A DNA stretch of 32,916 nucleotides, taken from assembly GCA_902592345.1 (NCBI GenBank), contig CACJEE010000013.1, positions 1 through 32,916 on the forward strand, in the 5' to 3' direction. Numbering within the stretch: position 1 is the stretch's first letter; each line of letters opens with the position of its first letter. Positions 1-8,817 of this stretch are shown one piece after another. This DNA is from an uncultured Alphaproteobacteria bacterium. Its GTDB lineage: Bacteria; Pseudomonadota; Alphaproteobacteria; HIMB59; GCA-002718135. A program made the position numbers and the translations under genes. The notes beneath the pieces are model-generated. The model did not search any database. It saw only the letters and a list, made by a program, of their open reading frames with translations, and was not told where the DNA came from.

Positions 1-465
1 TTCATTTAATTCTAAAAAATTTGAAAAAATTATCTTTTCAAAATTAATAGTATTTCTTAATTCATATTCATTTAATTTATATTTTTCATAAATATTTGGT
101 GAAAGGTAAAAATTAAAAAAAATACTTATAAATATTATTAATATTAAAAAAATTAAAAAAGGTTTTTTTATTACATTTGTATTTAATCCAAGTGAATAAA
201 TGGTTATTATTTCTCTATCTTTAAATAATTTTATAAATGTTATTGATATTCCTATTATCACGATAAAAGGCAAAATGATTGTAAATAAATTTGGTATTAG
301 ATAGATTGATAAAATTAAAATTGATAATGAATCTATTTGCAATAAATTTGATACAGAAATTAATCGTGTAAATTGCAGTAACCAGGCTATAGACAAAAAA
401 ATAAATAAAATAAGAAAAAAACCTTTTAATAGTTCATTAAAAATATAAACATTTAATTTATTCAT
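1..465 (-). CDS. lptF: LPS export permease LptF (YjgP/YjgQ family), N-terminal part, cut by window edge
   Basis: The reverse strand is open for 155 codons from an ATG at 465 to the window edge with no stop, so the C-terminus lies outside. Three hydrophobic segments are visible (about residues 15-35, 48-75 and 98-122). The stretch between the second and third, FKDREIITIYSLGL, is the cytoplasmic loop typical of LptF/LptG permeases, and the N-terminus (YIFNELLKGFFLFYLF) also fits. LptF pairs with LptG and the LptB ATPase to extract lipopolysaccharide from the inner membrane, so a Gram-negative envelope is implied. It is divergent from ndk. LptG is a close paralogue, but the N-terminal pattern and the alphaproteobacterial neighbourhood favour LptF. 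Confidence 0.82.
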   Translation of the reverse strand, partial: MNKLNVYIFNELLKGFFLILFIFLSIAWLLQFTRLISVSNLLQIDSLSILILSIYLIPNLFTIILPFIVIIGISITFIKLFKDREIITIYSLGLNTNVIKKPFLIFLILIIFISIFFNFYLSPNIYEKYKLNEYELRNTINFEKIIFSNFLELNE

Positions 466-616
466 ATTTAAAAATATTTTTTAAATAGATTATTTATTTT
501 CGTCAAAATTATTTTATTAATATTCATAATATATATTTTAGATGCATTTTCATCAAATTGTAGACAAAATATTATATATATACTAAGAAATTTAATTTAT
601 ATACAATGGAGTTTTT

Positions 617-1033
617 ATGAGTCTAACATTTTCAATTATTAAACCTGATGCTACAAAAAGAAATATAACAGGTAGTATAAATGAATTAATTGAAAAAAAT
701 GGTTTAAGAATTATTGCACAAAAAAGAATAAAGCTCACAAATAAACAAGCTGAACAATTTTATGATGTTCACAATGATAAACCTTTTTTTAGAGATTTAA
801 TTGAATATATGACTTCTGAACCAGTTGTAGTTCAAGTGCTATCAAGTGATAACGCTGTTAAGAAATATAGAGAAGTAATGGGTGCAACAAATCCTGATAA
901 TGCTGCAGATGGCACAATTAGAAAATTATTCGCTTTAAATGTGCAAGAAAATTCTGTTCATGGATCAGATTCAGAAGAAAATGCTAAAAAAGAAATTGAA
1001 TTTTTCTTCAATGAAAATGAAATAGTAGGCTAG
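617..1033 (+). CDS. ndk: Nucleoside diphosphate kinase
   Basis: 138 aa, about the family's usual 140. Ndk transfers the gamma phosphate of ATP to other NDPs through a phosphohistidine. Visible motifs are the N-terminal FSIIKPDA with nucleotide-contacting Lys9 and the active-site loop NSVHGSDS with phosphorylated His115. The residues between (MGATNP at 88-93, DGTIRKLFA at 99-107) are also canonical. A weak purine-rich site (GGAG) sits just upstream of the ATG. In many alphaproteobacteria ndk lies near lptFG, pepA and holC; here only divergent lptF is present. The last 4 bp overlap the oppositely oriented small cox subunit IV gene. Confidence 0.97.
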   Translation: MSLTFSIIKPDATKRNITGSINELIEKNGLRIIAQKRIKLTNKQAEQFYDVHNDKPFFRDLIEYMTSEPVVVQVLSSDNAVKKYREVMGATNPDNAADGTIRKLFALNVQENSVHGSDSEENAKKEIEFFFNENEIVG

Positions 1034-1158
1034 TTAAAAAAATTAAAATTCATAAAAAGAATAATAAAAAAGAAAACTATAGTATAATTTATCAATCTAT
1101 TGAATGATTTCCAAGTTTCTGCCTTATCTTTGACTATATTATCTTTAGTATAATCCAT
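1030..1158 (-). CDS. Small aa3-type cytochrome c oxidase subunit IV-like protein (42 aa)
   Basis: A 42-codon frame runs on the reverse strand from an ATG at 1158 to a TAG at 1030-1032. The N-terminal half is charged and contains [17 protein letters not shown]. It is followed by one hydrophobic helix (about residues 25-41) and an immediate stop. A short soluble head with a TWxxF/K motif and one C-terminal transmembrane helix is the layout of the alphaproteobacterial aa3-type oxidase subunit IV family. The gene fills the ndk-DUF2066 gap almost exactly and overlaps the ndk stop by 4 bp. No clear ribosome site is visible. If correct, it is an accessory subunit of the terminal oxidase in the inner membrane. 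The assignment is by pattern only. Confidence 0.6.
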   Translation of the reverse strand: MDYTKDNIVKDKAETWKSFNRLINYTIVFFFIILFMNFNFFN

Positions 1159-1193
1159 ATAAGTTATTTTTATAAATTACATGTTTAAAATTT

Positions 1194-2222
1194 ATGCGAA
1201 TTATTAGATATATTGTGATTGCATGGTTTTTGACCAATAATATATTCGCTAAAGACTTGTATTATTCTGAAGAGTTTGAGATTAAATTTAAATCTGAAAA
1301 TATTAAACTTAAAAAAGAAGAATTCATTAATACATTTAAACACGCTAGCTTTAAAAAATTAATTAATTCATTGCTAACTGAATATGAATATGAAAGGGTA
1401 AACAATATTATAACAATTGATTTAATTAATAATTTTTTATTTAGTTTAAATATTAATGAGGAAAAAATAAATAATAATAATTATTCATCTAAAATACAAC
1501 TTACATACGATAATTCAAAAATTATTAATTATTTTATAAATAATAATATTAATTTTATTCCTTATGAACCAGAAAGATTTCTAATAATTATTTTTGATCA
1601 AAAATTATTTTCTGAAAAAATTTTATCAAAAGAAAATGATTTTTATGAGTATTTGTTTTTAAATAATTTAAAATATGAATATTTTGTTACTCCCAATTTG
1701 GATATAAATGATAGATACATTATAAAAAAAGAAGATTTTTTATCAAAAAAAATTAAAAATCATGCAAAGTTAGTTAATAAATATAAATACAAAAATATTC
1801 TTTTAGTTCACTCAATATCTGATCTAAATGGTGTTAGTATAAATTCTTATATTTATAAAAATAATAATTTTGAATTAATAGATAATGTTTACTTTTCAGA
1901 AATTGATTATGAATTATTTTTTAATAATTTACATAAAAAAACTTTGAATTATTGGAAAAATAATAATATTGTTAATTCATCTAAAATTACCAATCTAACT
2001 TGTAGAATAAAAACATTAAACTTAATAGAATTAAAAAAAATAAAAGAAATAATTAAGCAAAATAATATAATTAAAAATATAAATGCTGAATCAATATCTT
2101 ATAATAATAGTACATATAATTTATTATATTATGGGAATTTAAATATTTTAATTAATTCCTTATATAAAGATAAACTTGAATTAAAATCTTATAACAATAA
2201 ATGTAGTATTACAATCTTATGA
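1194..2222 (+). CDS. DUF2066-like exported protein
   Basis: 342 aa with an apparent signal peptide (residues 1-19, ending NIFA before KD), so it is probably periplasmic. The region after it has the spacing of DUF2066: an alpha-helical A/K-rich segment (FKHASFKKLINSLLTEYEYE), then a Y-x-S-K-I-x-L-T-Y-D strand and a later LIIIFD strand. The protein is extremely rich in Asn, Lys and Ile, which makes family recognition hard. The stop overlaps the hda start by 4 bp (ATGA), so the two are translationally coupled. DUF2066 genes are common just upstream of hda in Proteobacteria, which supports the call. Function of the family is unknown to me. Confidence 0.6.
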   Translation: MRIIRYIVIAWFLTNNIFAKDLYYSEEFEIKFKSENIKLKKEEFINTFKHASFKKLINSLLTEYEYERVNNIITIDLINNFLFSLNINEEKINNNNYSSKIQLTYDNSKIINYFINNNINFIPYEPERFLIIIFDQKLFSEKILSKENDFYEYLFLNNLKYEYFVTPNLDINDRYIIKKEDFLSKKIKNHAKLVNKYKYKNILLVHSISDLNGVSINSYIYKNNNFELIDNVYFSEIDYELFFNNLHKKTLNYWKNNNIVNSSKITNLTCRIKTLNLIELKKIKEIIKQNNIIKNINAESISYNNSTYNLLYYGNLNILINSLYKDKLELKSYNNKCSITIL

Positions 2223-2851
2223 GTCATCAAGAATATTTTAATTATAATTTAAAAGAGATTAGAGATTCATCTAATTTTTTTGTAAATAGCACTAATGAAC
2301 AATCATATAACATTGTAATTAATAATAATAAAATAAAAAATATTTTTCTAAAAGCACCTAATAAATCTGGTAAATCTCACCTGATCAATATGTGGGTAAA
2401 AAATAATCAAGCTATATTATATAAAAATAACTTGAAAGAGATTCTTTATTCAAAAAAAAATGTTGCAATTGATAATTTATTTCTAACATTAAGAGAAGAG
2501 GATATATTCCATATAATTAATCATTGTAAAAATGAAAATTTAAAAATTTTTATAACTTCCAACTTAAATATAGATCAATATAACTTCCAACTAACTGATT
2601 TAAAATCAAGATTAAAAACTTTTTATCATGTATCTATTTTAAATCCTGATGATGAAATGGTTAAAATTATATTAACAAAACTATTACATGAAAAACAATT
2701 TATTATTAAAAATCCAGAAATATTTGAATTTCTAGTTAAAAGAATTGAAAGATCATACCAAAGTATTTATAATATTGTTAAAAAACTTGATAAGTTTTCA
2801 CTTCAAAACAAGCGCCAATTAACAATACCATTAATTAAAGAAATACTATAA
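2219..2851 (+). CDS. hda: DnaA-related protein Hda (regulatory inactivation of DnaA)
   Basis: 210 aa, similar in size to Hda and lacking the DnaA DNA-binding domain IV. Hda works with the DNA-loaded sliding clamp to stimulate ATP hydrolysis by DnaA and prevent re-initiation. An AAA+ core is visible: Walker A at 46-53 (APNKSGKS, Lys52 kept but the usual first Gly replaced by Ala46), Walker B VAIDNL at 82-87, the sensor-like FITSN at 111-115, LKSRL at 128-132 and a sensor-II-like RIERSYQSI at 178-186. It is coupled to the DUF2066-like gene upstream and lies 11 bp before aspS, as in related alphaproteobacteria where hda is near ppk, rnd and aspS. The usual N-terminal clamp-binding motif is not obvious. 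Confidence 0.8.
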   Translation: MSHQEYFNYNLKEIRDSSNFFVNSTNEQSYNIVINNNKIKNIFLKAPNKSGKSHLINMWVKNNQAILYKNNLKEILYSKKNVAIDNLFLTLREEDIFHIINHCKNENLKIFITSNLNIDQYNFQLTDLKSRLKTFYHVSILNPDDEMVKIILTKLLHEKQFIIKNPEIFEFLVKRIERSYQSIYNIVKKLDKFSLQNKRQLTIPLIKEIL

Positions 2852-2862
2852 ATACCAGAAAA

Positions 2863-4638
2863 ATGAACATTTACAGATCCCACTATTGCTCTGAGCTTAA
2901 TATTTCAAATCTTAATCAAGAAGTTGTTTTAAGTGGTTGGGTTGATACTATAAGAGATCATGGAAATTTAATTTTTATTGATTTAAGAGATAATTATGGA
3001 ATCACTCAATGTGTTGTTGATGCAAAACATAAACTTTTTAATGAGATAACTAAATTAAGCAACGAAAGTGTTATTAAAGTCAAAGGTGTTGTTCTCAAAA
3101 GATCAAATGAGACTATTAATAAAAATATTTCCACTGGAGAAATTGAAGTAAAAATCGATTCCTATACTCTATTGTCTATTTCAGAAGTATTACCTTTACC
3201 TGTAAATTCAGACATTGAATATGGTGAAGAAGTAAGATTAAAAAATCGTTTTCTTGATTTAAGAAGGAATAAACTTCATAAAAATATTTTATTGAGAAGT
3301 AAAATTATTTCTTCAATTAGAGAAAAGATGACATCAGCAGGATTTACAGAATTTCAAACTCCAATTTTAACTTCCACTTCTCCTGAAGGTGCTAGAGATT
3401 ATTTAGTTCCTTCTAGAATCCATCATGGTCAATTTTATGCACTTCCTCAAGCGCCACAACAATTTAAACAATTACTAATGATGGCGGGTTTTGATAAATA
3501 TTTTCAAATTGCTCCATGTTTTAGGGATGAAGACAGTAGAGCAGACAGATCACCTGGAGAATTTTATCAATTAGATTTTGAAATGAGTTTTGTTACACAA
3601 GATGATGTTTTCAATTCAATTGAACCAATATTGTACGAAGTTTTTGATGAAAATAAAAATTATCATACAGATGAAAATGTAACTGTAAGTAGTTATCCTT
3701 TTAAAAGAATACCTTATGAAGAGTCTCTTGAAATCTACGGTACTGATAAACCAGATTTAAGAAATCCTTTAGTAATTAGGGATTGCACAGATATTTTTAA
3801 AGATTCAGATTTTAAAATATTTAGCAGCTTAATTGAAAAAAATTATAAAGTTAAAGGTATCGTAGTTAGTAATACGTCTGATAAACCGCGAAGTTTTTTT
3901 GATAAATTAAATAATTGGGCAAGAGACGAGGGTTCTGCAGGATTGGGATATATTAGTTATTCTGATGATCAGCATAAAGGACCAATTGCTAAAAATCTAG
4001 ATACTAAAAGATTAAATCAACTTAAATTACAAGATGGAGAATCTATATTTTTTGTTTGTGATACCCAAAAGGATGCCCAGTTGTTTGCTGGCAAAGTTCG
4101 TGATAAATTGTGTTTAGATTTAAATTTGCTTAATAAACATGCTTTTGAATTTTGTTGGATTGTAGACTTTCCTATGTATGAAATTGATGAAAGTACAAAT
4201 AAGATTGAGTTTAGTCATAACCCTTTTTCTATGCCTCAAGGTGAAATGGACTCACTTTTACACAAAGATCCATTAGACATAAAAGCTTATCAGTATGATA
4301 TAGTCTGTAATGGTGTTGAATTATCTTCTGGCGCTATAAGAAATCATAAACCAGATATAATGTATAAAGCTTTCGAAATAGCAGGGTATAAAAAAGAAGA
4401 GTTAGAAAGTAAATTTTCTGGAATGTTAAATGCAATGAAATTTGGAGCACCTCCTCATGGCGGCAGTGCCCCTGGCATTGATAGAATTGTAATGTTGCTT
4501 GCAAATGAACCTAATATTAGAGAAGTAATTGCCTTTCCAATGAATCAACAAGCAATTGATTTAATGATGAATGCACCAGCTGAAATTGATAAAGAAAGAC
4601 TTTCAGAACTAGGTCTGAAATTAGTAGATAAAAATTAA
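2863..4638 (+). CDS. aspS: Aspartyl-tRNA synthetase, probably non-discriminating (Asp/Asn)
   Basis: 591 aa, full-length bacterial-type class II synthetase. An OB-fold anticodon domain (about 1-105) contains [17 protein letters not shown]. Then come motif 2 ([24 protein letters not shown], about 221-244), the bacterial GAD insertion, and motif 3 near the C-terminus with [14 protein letters not shown]. His33 in the RDHG loop is the residue type associated with relaxed AspRS enzymes that also charge tRNA-Asn (discriminating enzymes often have Leu). Such enzymes need GatCAB, which is not in this window. The gene follows hda by 11 bp and converges on the EamA gene with an 18-bp overlap. Confidence 0.96.
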   Translation: MNIYRSHYCSELNISNLNQEVVLSGWVDTIRDHGNLIFIDLRDNYGITQCVVDAKHKLFNEITKLSNESVIKVKGVVLKRSNETINKNISTGEIEVKIDSYTLLSISEVLPLPVNSDIEYGEEVRLKNRFLDLRRNKLHKNILLRSKIISSIREKMTSAGFTEFQTPILTSTSPEGARDYLVPSRIHHGQFYALPQAPQQFKQLLMMAGFDKYFQIAPCFRDEDSRADRSPGEFYQLDFEMSFVTQDDVFNSIEPILYEVFDENKNYHTDENVTVSSYPFKRIPYEESLEIYGTDKPDLRNPLVIRDCTDIFKDSDFKIFSSLIEKNYKVKGIVVSNTSDKPRSFFDKLNNWARDEGSAGLGYISYSDDQHKGPIAKNLDTKRLNQLKLQDGESIFFVCDTQKDAQLFAGKVRDKLCLDLNLLNKHAFEFCWIVDFPMYEIDESTNKIEFSHNPFSMPQGEMDSLLHKDPLDIKAYQYDIVCNGVELSSGAIRNHKPDIMYKAFEIAGYKKEELESKFSGMLNAMKFGAPPHGGSAPGIDRIVMLLANEPNIREVIAFPMNQQAIDLMMNAPAEIDKERLSELGLKLVDKN

Positions 4639-5514
4639 ACCAGATCCAATTATTGCTAAAATTGTACCTATCCAAGCGCCTATAGCAGGCATCTTCTTTG
4701 TTATAACCCATATTAATAATAAAATCATAATAGGGCTTGTAGAGGAAAGAGTAGCTACTATACCTGCATCTGCTTTTTGAAGAGCTATAAGCAAAAGACT
4801 CATACCTAAAGCCATTCCTAAAAAACCACTTATTATAGATTGAACCAAAATTTTTATAGTTATTGAGTCTTTTTGATTAAATATTTCGTAATTTAAGAAA
4901 AAAGTGAATGATAAAAATACAAATGAAATTGCTGTTCTTAACGAAGCGGAAGCAATAGGATCTGCTCCCAAGGATAAAATTGGTTTCATCATAATTAATC
5001 CAATAGCTTGACATAATGCAGCTGCTATACCAAAGATAATCCCTAAATATATATTACCTTCTATAACTTCCCATCTATGTTTTTTATCTCTGCTGCTACC
5101 ATAAGCAATTGCAATTACAACTCCAAAGAAAACAATAAAACAACCAATTAAATTAATTAGTGACATTATTTCATGTAAAAAAATTATGTTTAATATAACA
5201 GTAAATGGTGCCGCTAAAGAAAACAGGATGTTATTTCGTCTTGGCCCAATTTTTTGAAGAGCTATAAATAATAATGTATCACCTAAGAATACGCCTATTA
5301 TTCCGGATAACAAAATAGCAAATAAAAATTCCTGATTTATTGTGCCCCAAGTATCTAAGTAAAATGTAAAACTAATTAGCATTATAGAGACAAAAAATAA
5401 TCTAATTCTATTAAATGCTAATCCACCAATTCTTCTAGTTACATCTGCTGAAATAAGAGAGGCAATTGCCCAACATAATGCAGCCAATATAGCAATTAAA
5501 TAATATAGAAGCAT
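4621..5514 (-). CDS. EamA/DMT-family transporter
   Basis: 297 aa, almost wholly hydrophobic, with about ten predicted transmembrane helices in two EamA-type halves (roughly 1-140 and 150-297). The second half carries the family-like [23 protein letters not shown] stretch near the end. EamA proteins are inner-membrane exporters or importers of amino acids, nucleosides or other metabolites; the substrate here cannot be inferred. The 3' end overlaps the aspS 3' end by 18 bp, so neither gene has room for its own intergenic terminator. A small membrane ORF lies 9 bp upstream in the same direction. Confidence 0.85.
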   Translation of the reverse strand: MLLYYLIAILAALCWAIASLISADVTRRIGGLAFNRIRLFFVSIMLISFTFYLDTWGTINQEFLFAILLSGIIGVFLGDTLLFIALQKIGPRRNNILFSLAAPFTVILNIIFLHEIMSLINLIGCFIVFFGVVIAIAYGSSRDKKHRWEVIEGNIYLGIIFGIAAALCQAIGLIMMKPILSLGADPIASASLRTAISFVFLSFTFFLNYEIFNQKDSITIKILVQSIISGFLGMALGMSLLLIALQKADAGIVATLSSTSPIMILLLIWVITKKMPAIGAWIGTILAIIGSGLIFIY

Positions 5515-5523
5515 GTTATTATA

Positions 5524-5697
5524 TTAAAAAATGCCTAAAATATATTTTATTGGAAATGAAAGATATTCTCCTAGTAAACTCTTTTTTATTAAACCTGTCT
5601 GTCTAAGAAATGCATAAATAATTAAAACCCACAAATAAATTCCAAATATATAATTTAAGTAAGATATTATTTTTTTAAATTGATTATAATAACTCAT
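5524..5697 (-). CDS. Hypothetical small membrane protein (57 aa)
   Basis: A frame of 57 codons starts at an ATG at 5697 and ends 9 bp before the EamA gene. It has one strong hydrophobic segment (NYIFGIYLWVLIIYAFL, about residues 14-30) and a weaker one at the C-terminus. The frame stays open upstream to an ATG at 5736, but those extra 13 residues lie antisense to the glycosylase coding region, so I prefer the inner start. The start is only 3 bp from the divergent glycosylase ATG. No family is recognised. The gene is plausible because it fills an otherwise empty gap and shares direction with its neighbour, but it is not proven. Confidence 0.45.
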   Translation of the reverse strand: MSYYNQFKKIISYLNYIFGIYLWVLIIYAFLRQTGLIKKSLLGEYLSFPIKYILGIF

Positions 5698-5700
5698 ATT

Positions 5701-6318
5701 ATGCAACCTAAATATTGGAATAAAGGTAAGATTCACTTATCAAACAAAGATAAAGTTTTGAAGAAAATTATTGATCAATTTACAAATCAATCTTTGCAAT
5801 TAAATGATAATAGCTTTCACGCACTTATAAATTCAATTATTGGACAACAAATATCAGTATCAGCAGCTAATTCTATGAAGAAGAAATTATTTGCTCTTAA
5901 AAGAAATATTACACCAAGAACAATTAAAAATATTAAAAAAAATGAACTAAAAAAATGTGGAATTTCTAAACAAAAAATTTTATACATTAATAATATTTCT
6001 GATTTTTTTTTGCTAAATAAAAAATTTATTAATCAATTGCATCAAGCTAATGATTTAGAAATAAGAGAAAAATTAATAGAAATAAAAGGAATAGGTAATT
6101 GGACAGTTGATATGTTTTTAATATTTACTAAAGGAAGTTCAAATATTTTTCCATCTGGTGATCTTGGATTTATAAAAGCAATAAGTAAACATTATAAAAA
6201 AGATCTACCTCTTACAGACAAATTTTTATTAACTTTATTTAAAAAGTGGTCCCCTTATTCTTCTATAGCAACATGGTATCTTTGGAGGTCGCTAGATCCA
6301 TTACCTGTTAGTTATTAA
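5701..6318 (+). CDS. DNA-3-methyladenine glycosylase II, AlkA-type (HhH-GPD)
   Basis: 205 aa from ATG 5701. A TTG seven codons upstream (5680) is in frame but would overlap the divergent gene, and family members begin near MQPKYW. The enzyme excises alkylated bases in base-excision repair. The helix-hairpin-helix is visible at about 127-140 (EIKGIGNWTVDMFL), followed by the GPD loop PSGDLGF with catalytic Asp154. The segment LINSIIGQQISVSAA (about 42-56) is the usual HhH-GPD core helix. No iron-sulfur cysteine cluster is present, which separates it from EndoIII and MutY. Its 3' end overlaps puuD (opposite strand) by 11 bp. Confidence 0.9.
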   Translation: MQPKYWNKGKIHLSNKDKVLKKIIDQFTNQSLQLNDNSFHALINSIIGQQISVSAANSMKKKLFALKRNITPRTIKNIKKNELKKCGISKQKILYINNISDFFLLNKKFINQLHQANDLEIREKLIEIKGIGNWTVDMFLIFTKGSSNIFPSGDLGFIKAISKHYKKDLPLTDKFLLTLFKKWSPYSSIATWYLWRSLDPLPVSY

Positions 6319-7522
6319 TATTTGACCCTTTTTCTATCCAAGCTCTTAATATATTTCTTTCAGCTTCAGTTATACCAGTTATGTTACCTGGTGGCATAAT
6401 ATCTGAATCTATTACCTGATCTTTAATACCTTTAATATTTTTTAAGATATTTTCTGATGTATCAAAGATAATACCTAGCGGAGGTTCTTCAAATCCTTCA
6501 TACGTTGGATTACTTGCATGACACACTCCACATCTATATTTAATAATATTTGCTACTTCATTAAAATTTACTTCTTCAAAAGTATTTTCTTCTAAATTAT
6601 TATTTATTTTAGGTAGAGATACATATAGCATTAAACATATCATTCCTGCTGCTGCAGTTGGTAATATCCACACATTATATTTCTTTTTATTACGAAGGTT
6701 AAAGTAGTGTCTTACCGAAGCTCCGATGACTGAAATTATAGCAAGAATTAACCAATTATATTTATGACCATATGTAAAAGGAAAATGTGCACTAATCATA
6801 ATAAATAATACTGGAAGTGTTAAATAGTTATTATGAATTGAGCGCGTTTTTGCAGATAATCCTTTTTTTAAGTCTGGTTTTTTATTAGCCAATGCAGCAT
6901 TAACCATATTTTTTTGAGAAGGTATAATTACATGAAAAACATTTGCAGCCATTATAGTTCCTAAACATGCACCAACATGTATATAAGCGGCTCTAGATCC
7001 ATAGATTTTAGTTAGTGCATAACTAACAATTGTTGCTAAAATTAAACCTATTGTAGAAAATAATATCTTATTATCAATTAGAGCAGATTTACATAAAAAA
7101 TCATAAACTAACCAAGATCCGGCTAAAAAACTCAAAGAAATTATTATTGCTGTAAATGGATTGATATCACTGATAGTTTTGTCAATCATAATGCTTTCAG
7201 CATTTAAATAATAAACAATTATTAATAGAGCAAAACCACTAATCCAGGTTGTATATGCTTCCCATTTAAACCAGTGCAATTCTTTTGGAAATACTTTTGG
7301 TGGACCTTTTAATTTATTAATATGGTAGAAACCACCTGAGTGTACTGACCATAATTCTCCATCAATATCCTCACTATCTATTTCTCTGTCTAAACGACTA
7401 TCAAGCCAATTAAAATAAAATGAAGTTCCAATCCAAGCTATACCAACAATTATATGTATCCATCTCACTATTAAATCAAGCCAGTCTAAAAAAAAGGGTA
7501 ATAAAGAAGTTAATGTTTCCAT
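6308..7522 (-). CDS. puuD: Membrane-bound urate oxidase with C-terminal cytochrome c domain (PuuD)
   Basis: 404 aa. The N-terminal part (1-305) is a multi-helix membrane domain of the PuuD type. It starts with WLDLIVRWIHIIVGIAWIGTSFYF (13-36) and contains several likely haem- or substrate-contacting histidines (His23, His61, His182, His197). The C-terminal domain has a haem c motif CGVCH (331-335) and a Met ligand in DIMPPGN (Met376). The family oxidises urate to 5-hydroxyisourate and passes electrons to the respiratory chain rather than to O2 with H2O2 release. It is the last gene of the leftward purine operon, starting directly after the guaD stop. No cofactor-free uricase (UOX) or FAD-type HpxO is seen in the window, so this is the pathway's urate oxidase here. 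Confidence 0.93.
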   Translation of the reverse strand: METLTSLLPFFLDWLDLIVRWIHIIVGIAWIGTSFYFNWLDSRLDREIDSEDIDGELWSVHSGGFYHINKLKGPPKVFPKELHWFKWEAYTTWISGFALLIIVYYLNAESIMIDKTISDINPFTAIIISLSFLAGSWLVYDFLCKSALIDNKILFSTIGLILATIVSYALTKIYGSRAAYIHVGACLGTIMAANVFHVIIPSQKNMVNAALANKKPDLKKGLSAKTRSIHNNYLTLPVLFIMISAHFPFTYGHKYNWLILAIISVIGASVRHYFNLRNKKKYNVWILPTAAAGMICLMLYVSLPKINNNLEENTFEEVNFNEVANIIKYRCGVCHASNPTYEGFEEPPLGIIFDTSENILKNIKGIKDQVIDSDIMPPGNITGITEAERNILRAWIEKGSNINN

Positions 7523-7990
7523 TTAGTATTCGACCTTGTCTATTTTTTTATCCCAATCTAAAAAAGCTTTTTTTGCTTCTTTTTGACTAATTTGTTTCAT
7601 TTGAATTTTTCTTGAAGATAAATCTTTATTTAGTTCATTATATATAAAATCATCATCAAATCCTATTTTTGAAGCATCCAATCTAGAATTTCCATAATAA
7701 ATTTTATCTATATGTGACCAATAAATTGCACTAAGACACATAGGGCATGGTTCACAACTTGTATATAGTTCACATTTTTCTAAATTAAATGTATTTAATT
7801 TTTTGCAGGCATTTCTTATTGCAATAATTTCAGCATGAGCTGTTGGGTCATTATTAAATGTAACTCTATTTACACCTTCAGCAATTATTTTATTTTCTTT
7901 AACTATAATGCAACCAAACGGACCTCCATTATTTTTAATATTTTGAATTGATAATTCGATTGCTCTTTTCATAAAATCAATATTTTTCAT
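7523..7990 (-). CDS. guaD: Guanine deaminase, cytidine-deaminase-fold type
   Basis: 155 aa, the size of the Bacillus-type GuaD rather than the long amidohydrolase type. It converts guanine to xanthine and ammonia. The zinc site is complete: His52-Ala-Glu54 in DPTAHAE and Cys82/Cys85 in PCPMC. The C-terminal FDDDFIY stretch is the family's guanine-recognition region, also found in B. subtilis GuaD, which argues against tRNA adenosine deaminase TadA. The start overlaps the xdhC stop by 4 bp, and its stop abuts the puuD start. Its place between xanthine dehydrogenase and urate oxidase genes fits the reaction order. Confidence 0.93.
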   Translation of the reverse strand: MKNIDFMKRAIELSIQNIKNNGGPFGCIIVKENKIIAEGVNRVTFNNDPTAHAEIIAIRNACKKLNTFNLEKCELYTSCEPCPMCLSAIYWSHIDKIYYGNSRLDASKIGFDDDFIYNELNKDLSSRKIQMKQISQKEAKKAFLDWDKKIDKVEY

Positions 7991-8817
7991 ATTATTTCTT
8001 TTATTTTGTTATTTTTAATAACTTTTAAATTATTTTTAATTGATATTATTCTTGTAATAATTGAAAAAGCTATTTCATCAGGATCTTTAGAATTACCTAT
8101 ATTTATTCCAATTGGACATTCGATTGTTTCAACTAATAATTTATTATGACCATTTTCTATTAATCTTTTGAAAAATCTATTTTTCTTTGTTTTAGATCCA
8201 ATTAAACCTAAAAAGGTAAAATTTTTTTTAAGTACTTCATTTAATATTTTTAGATCATAGTCGTGACTATGTGTCAAAATTACAAAATATGAATTATCTT
8301 TTAAACGAGTAACTATTTCCCAAGGTTTTTTTGAAAGTAAGTAATTAATATTATTAAAATTTGTCATTTTTAAAAAATCTTCTCTAGAATCTATTAAGAA
8401 AATATTAAAATTAATATTTTCTAATTTTTTAATTAATGCTTGCCCTATATGTCCGGCTCCAAAAATATATAAATTAGCAATATTATCATCATATAATTTT
8501 TCAGTTTTTAGGGCTTCAGATGAATTTTTATGCAGTGAAAGTTTGATTTGAACATAGCCTCCACAGCATTGACCTATACCTGGTCCAAGAGGTATATTTA
8601 GTGACTTTTTATCAATTTTATTATTTATTAAGATTTTTGCTTCTTTTACAACTAAATATTCTAGATTTCCTCCACCAATAGTTCCAAAAATTGTATCATT
8701 AGATATCAATATAATATCATCTATTTTATTAGGTGATGATCCTTTAACATTAAAAATTTTTGCTTTTACAATAAAATCTTTATAATTAATTTTATTATTT
8801 AATTTTTTTAATTTCAT
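7987..8817 (-). CDS. xdhC: Xanthine dehydrogenase accessory protein XdhC
   Basis: 276 aa. XdhC binds molybdenum cofactor, aids its sulfuration and inserts it into XdhB; it is not part of the final enzyme. The N-terminal XdhC/CoxI domain shows TIGGGNLEY (47-54) and GIGQCCGG (80-87), including the paired cysteines. The C-terminal Rossmann-like domain shows IFGAGHIG (118-125), THSHDYD (182-188), GLIGSKTKKNRF (204-215) and CPIGINIG (234-241). The start directly abuts the xdhB stop and the end overlaps guaD by 4 bp. The genome must encode molybdopterin synthesis elsewhere. Confidence 0.93.
   Translation of the reverse strand: MKLKKLNNKINYKDFIVKAKIFNVKGSSPNKIDDIILISNDTIFGTIGGGNLEYLVVKEAKILINNKIDKKSLNIPLGPGIGQCCGGYVQIKLSLHKNSSEALKTEKLYDDNIANLYIFGAGHIGQALIKKLENINFNIFLIDSREDFLKMTNFNNINYLLSKKPWEIVTRLKDNSYFVILTHSHDYDLKILNEVLKKNFTFLGLIGSKTKKNRFFKRLIENGHNKLLVETIECPIGINIGNSKDPDEIAFSIITRIISIKNNLKVIKNNKIKEII

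Noticed and set aside
558-584. Promoter for ndk (TTGTAG and TATACT)
   Set aside because: Spacing is only 15 bp and many equal matches exist in this AT-rich gap.
4517-4711. 64-aa reverse frame across the aspS and EamA gene ends
   Set aside because: It overlaps coding sequence of both firm genes and has no motif.
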